Below, in pieces: positions 63,642-64,000 of a DNA stretch of 64,000 nucleotides. The stretch lies in assembly GCF_001403795.1 (NCBI RefSeq), contig NZ_CXSU01000005.1, forward strand, positions 187,244 to 251,243. Direction: 5' to 3'. Position 1 is the stretch's first letter. Each line of letters starts with the position of its first letter. The stretch is from Jannaschia donghaensis (GTDB lineage Bacteria; Pseudomonadota; Alphaproteobacteria; Rhodobacterales; Rhodobacteraceae). A model generated the notes under the pieces. It ran no database searches and was not told the origin of the DNA. It worked only from the letters and a program-made list of their open reading frames with translations. The position numbers were made by a program, and so were the translations under genes.

Positions 63642-64000
63642 TCAAAGCCCGATTGTCGCCTCCACCAGCGCCATCCAAAGCGGTATCGCCAAAATCGCCA
63701 CAGGCGTTCCCAGACCGGTTGACGTGCCGACGTAAGCCGAGGGGTTCGCCTCGGGTAGGGCACCGCGCATGGTCGGCGGCCCGGAAATGTCCGAACTGGA
63801 CGCCGCCATCACCGACAGAAGAACCACCCCGCCGGCCGAGAAGCCGGTCATCTGGTGGATCACCAGGCCCGCGCCTAAACCGATAAGGCCGTGGACGAGG
63901 GGCCCCGCCAATCCATACAAAATATAGGCGTGCGCGACCTTGCGCATCTCGGACAGCCGGGCCCAGGCCTCCATCCCCATGATGAGCATGAGGATCGACA
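63642..64000 (-). CDS. SbtA-like sodium-dependent bicarbonate permease, 5' end cut by window edge
   Basis: The last ~119 residues of a membrane protein are visible; the gene continues past the right edge. Several hydrophobic helices and the segment VVLLSVMAASSSDISGPPTMRGALPEANPSAYVGTSTGLGTP (split) match the C-terminal repeat of SbtA-type bicarbonate/sodium symporters, in which a Ser-rich loop precedes PPxxRxALPEANPS. Substrate specificity for bicarbonate is inferred from the family. Convergent with rpsO. Confidence 0.82.
   Translation of the reverse strand, partial: SILMLIMGMEAWARLSEMRKVAHAYILYGLAGPLVHGLIGLGAGLVIHQMTGFSAGGVVLLSVMAASSSDISGPPTMRGALPEANPSAYVGTSTGLGTPVAILAIPLWMALVEATIGL

Overview
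The window reads as chromosomal DNA of a high-GC alphaproteobacterium, most likely Rhodobacteraceae (Roseobacter group). Supporting signs are the lspA / DUF3035 / paired M16 peptidase block, DUF1244, DUF1674 (SDHAF4-like) and DUF5928 proteins, a DUF6732-cbiX-cob operon with chained ATGA overlaps, and dense packing with 2-13 bp between convergent gene ends. No IS element, prophage, CRISPR array, rRNA or tRNA was recognised.

Layout. 1-5.99 kb: truncated DEAD-box helicase, small acidic lipoprotein, secreted alpha/beta hydrolase, an odd BRCT protein, lepA. 6.0-7.0 kb: a visibly AT-rich patch with a Fic AMP-transferase and a 59-residue upstream antitoxin-like ORF. 7.1-8.1 kb: two entericidin-like lipoproteins divergent from a stress-type PPOX protein, with EcfG-like promoter motifs and a four-copy 11-bp repeat between them. 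8.1-17.3 kb: VOC protein, M3 oligopeptidase, inositol-phosphatase-like protein, SH3 protein, D-2-hydroxyacid dehydrogenase, saccharopine-dehydrogenase/DUF4166 fusion, and a divergent sulfotransferase / branching glycosyltransferase pair. 17.3-22.3 kb: LysR regulator divergent from a tctCBA-CoA-transferase operon. 22.4-23.7 kb: HIT and DUF3750 proteins. 23.7-30.4 kb: structured leader and a seven-gene corrinoid operon (DUF6732, cbiX, cobH, cobL, cobI, cbiG-cobJ, cobM).

30.5-37.7 kb: small conserved ORF, D-Ala-D-Ala dipeptidase divergent from a D-amino-acid transaminase, EEP hydrolase, two small secreted paralogs, DUF1244, pyruvate kinase, msrB-like gene. 37.9-42.2 kb: rpmI-rplT, GNAT, SGNH lipoprotein, pheS, lytic transglycosylase. 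42.2-56 kb (minus strand): rnr, rmuC, mutL, two M16 peptidases, DUF3035, lspA, purH, heparinase-like protein, rsmB. 56-64 kb: SDHAF4-like, dapB, rbfA-glycosidase-truB, a membrane protein, DUF1643, a fluoroacetate-dehalogenase-like hydrolase, an RTX protein, rpsO and the end of an SbtA-like permease.

How the parts work together: the cob operon supplies cobalt insertion and most corrin-ring methylations, and it begins with a leader that can fold into an enclosed multi-hairpin domain followed by mutually exclusive hairpins, one of which hides the first Shine-Dalgarno sequence. It lacks the canonical B12-riboswitch boxes and is the best candidate for something undescribed. The TctCBA-CoA-transferase operon looks like capture and CoA activation of a carboxylate, with a 13-bp LysR-type operator beside it. 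The dipeptidase/transaminase pair looks like D-alanine salvage. Housekeeping genes for translation (lepA, rpmI, rplT, pheS, rbfA, truB, rsmB, rpsO), DNA repair (mutL, rmuC) and RNA decay (rnr) are interspersed.
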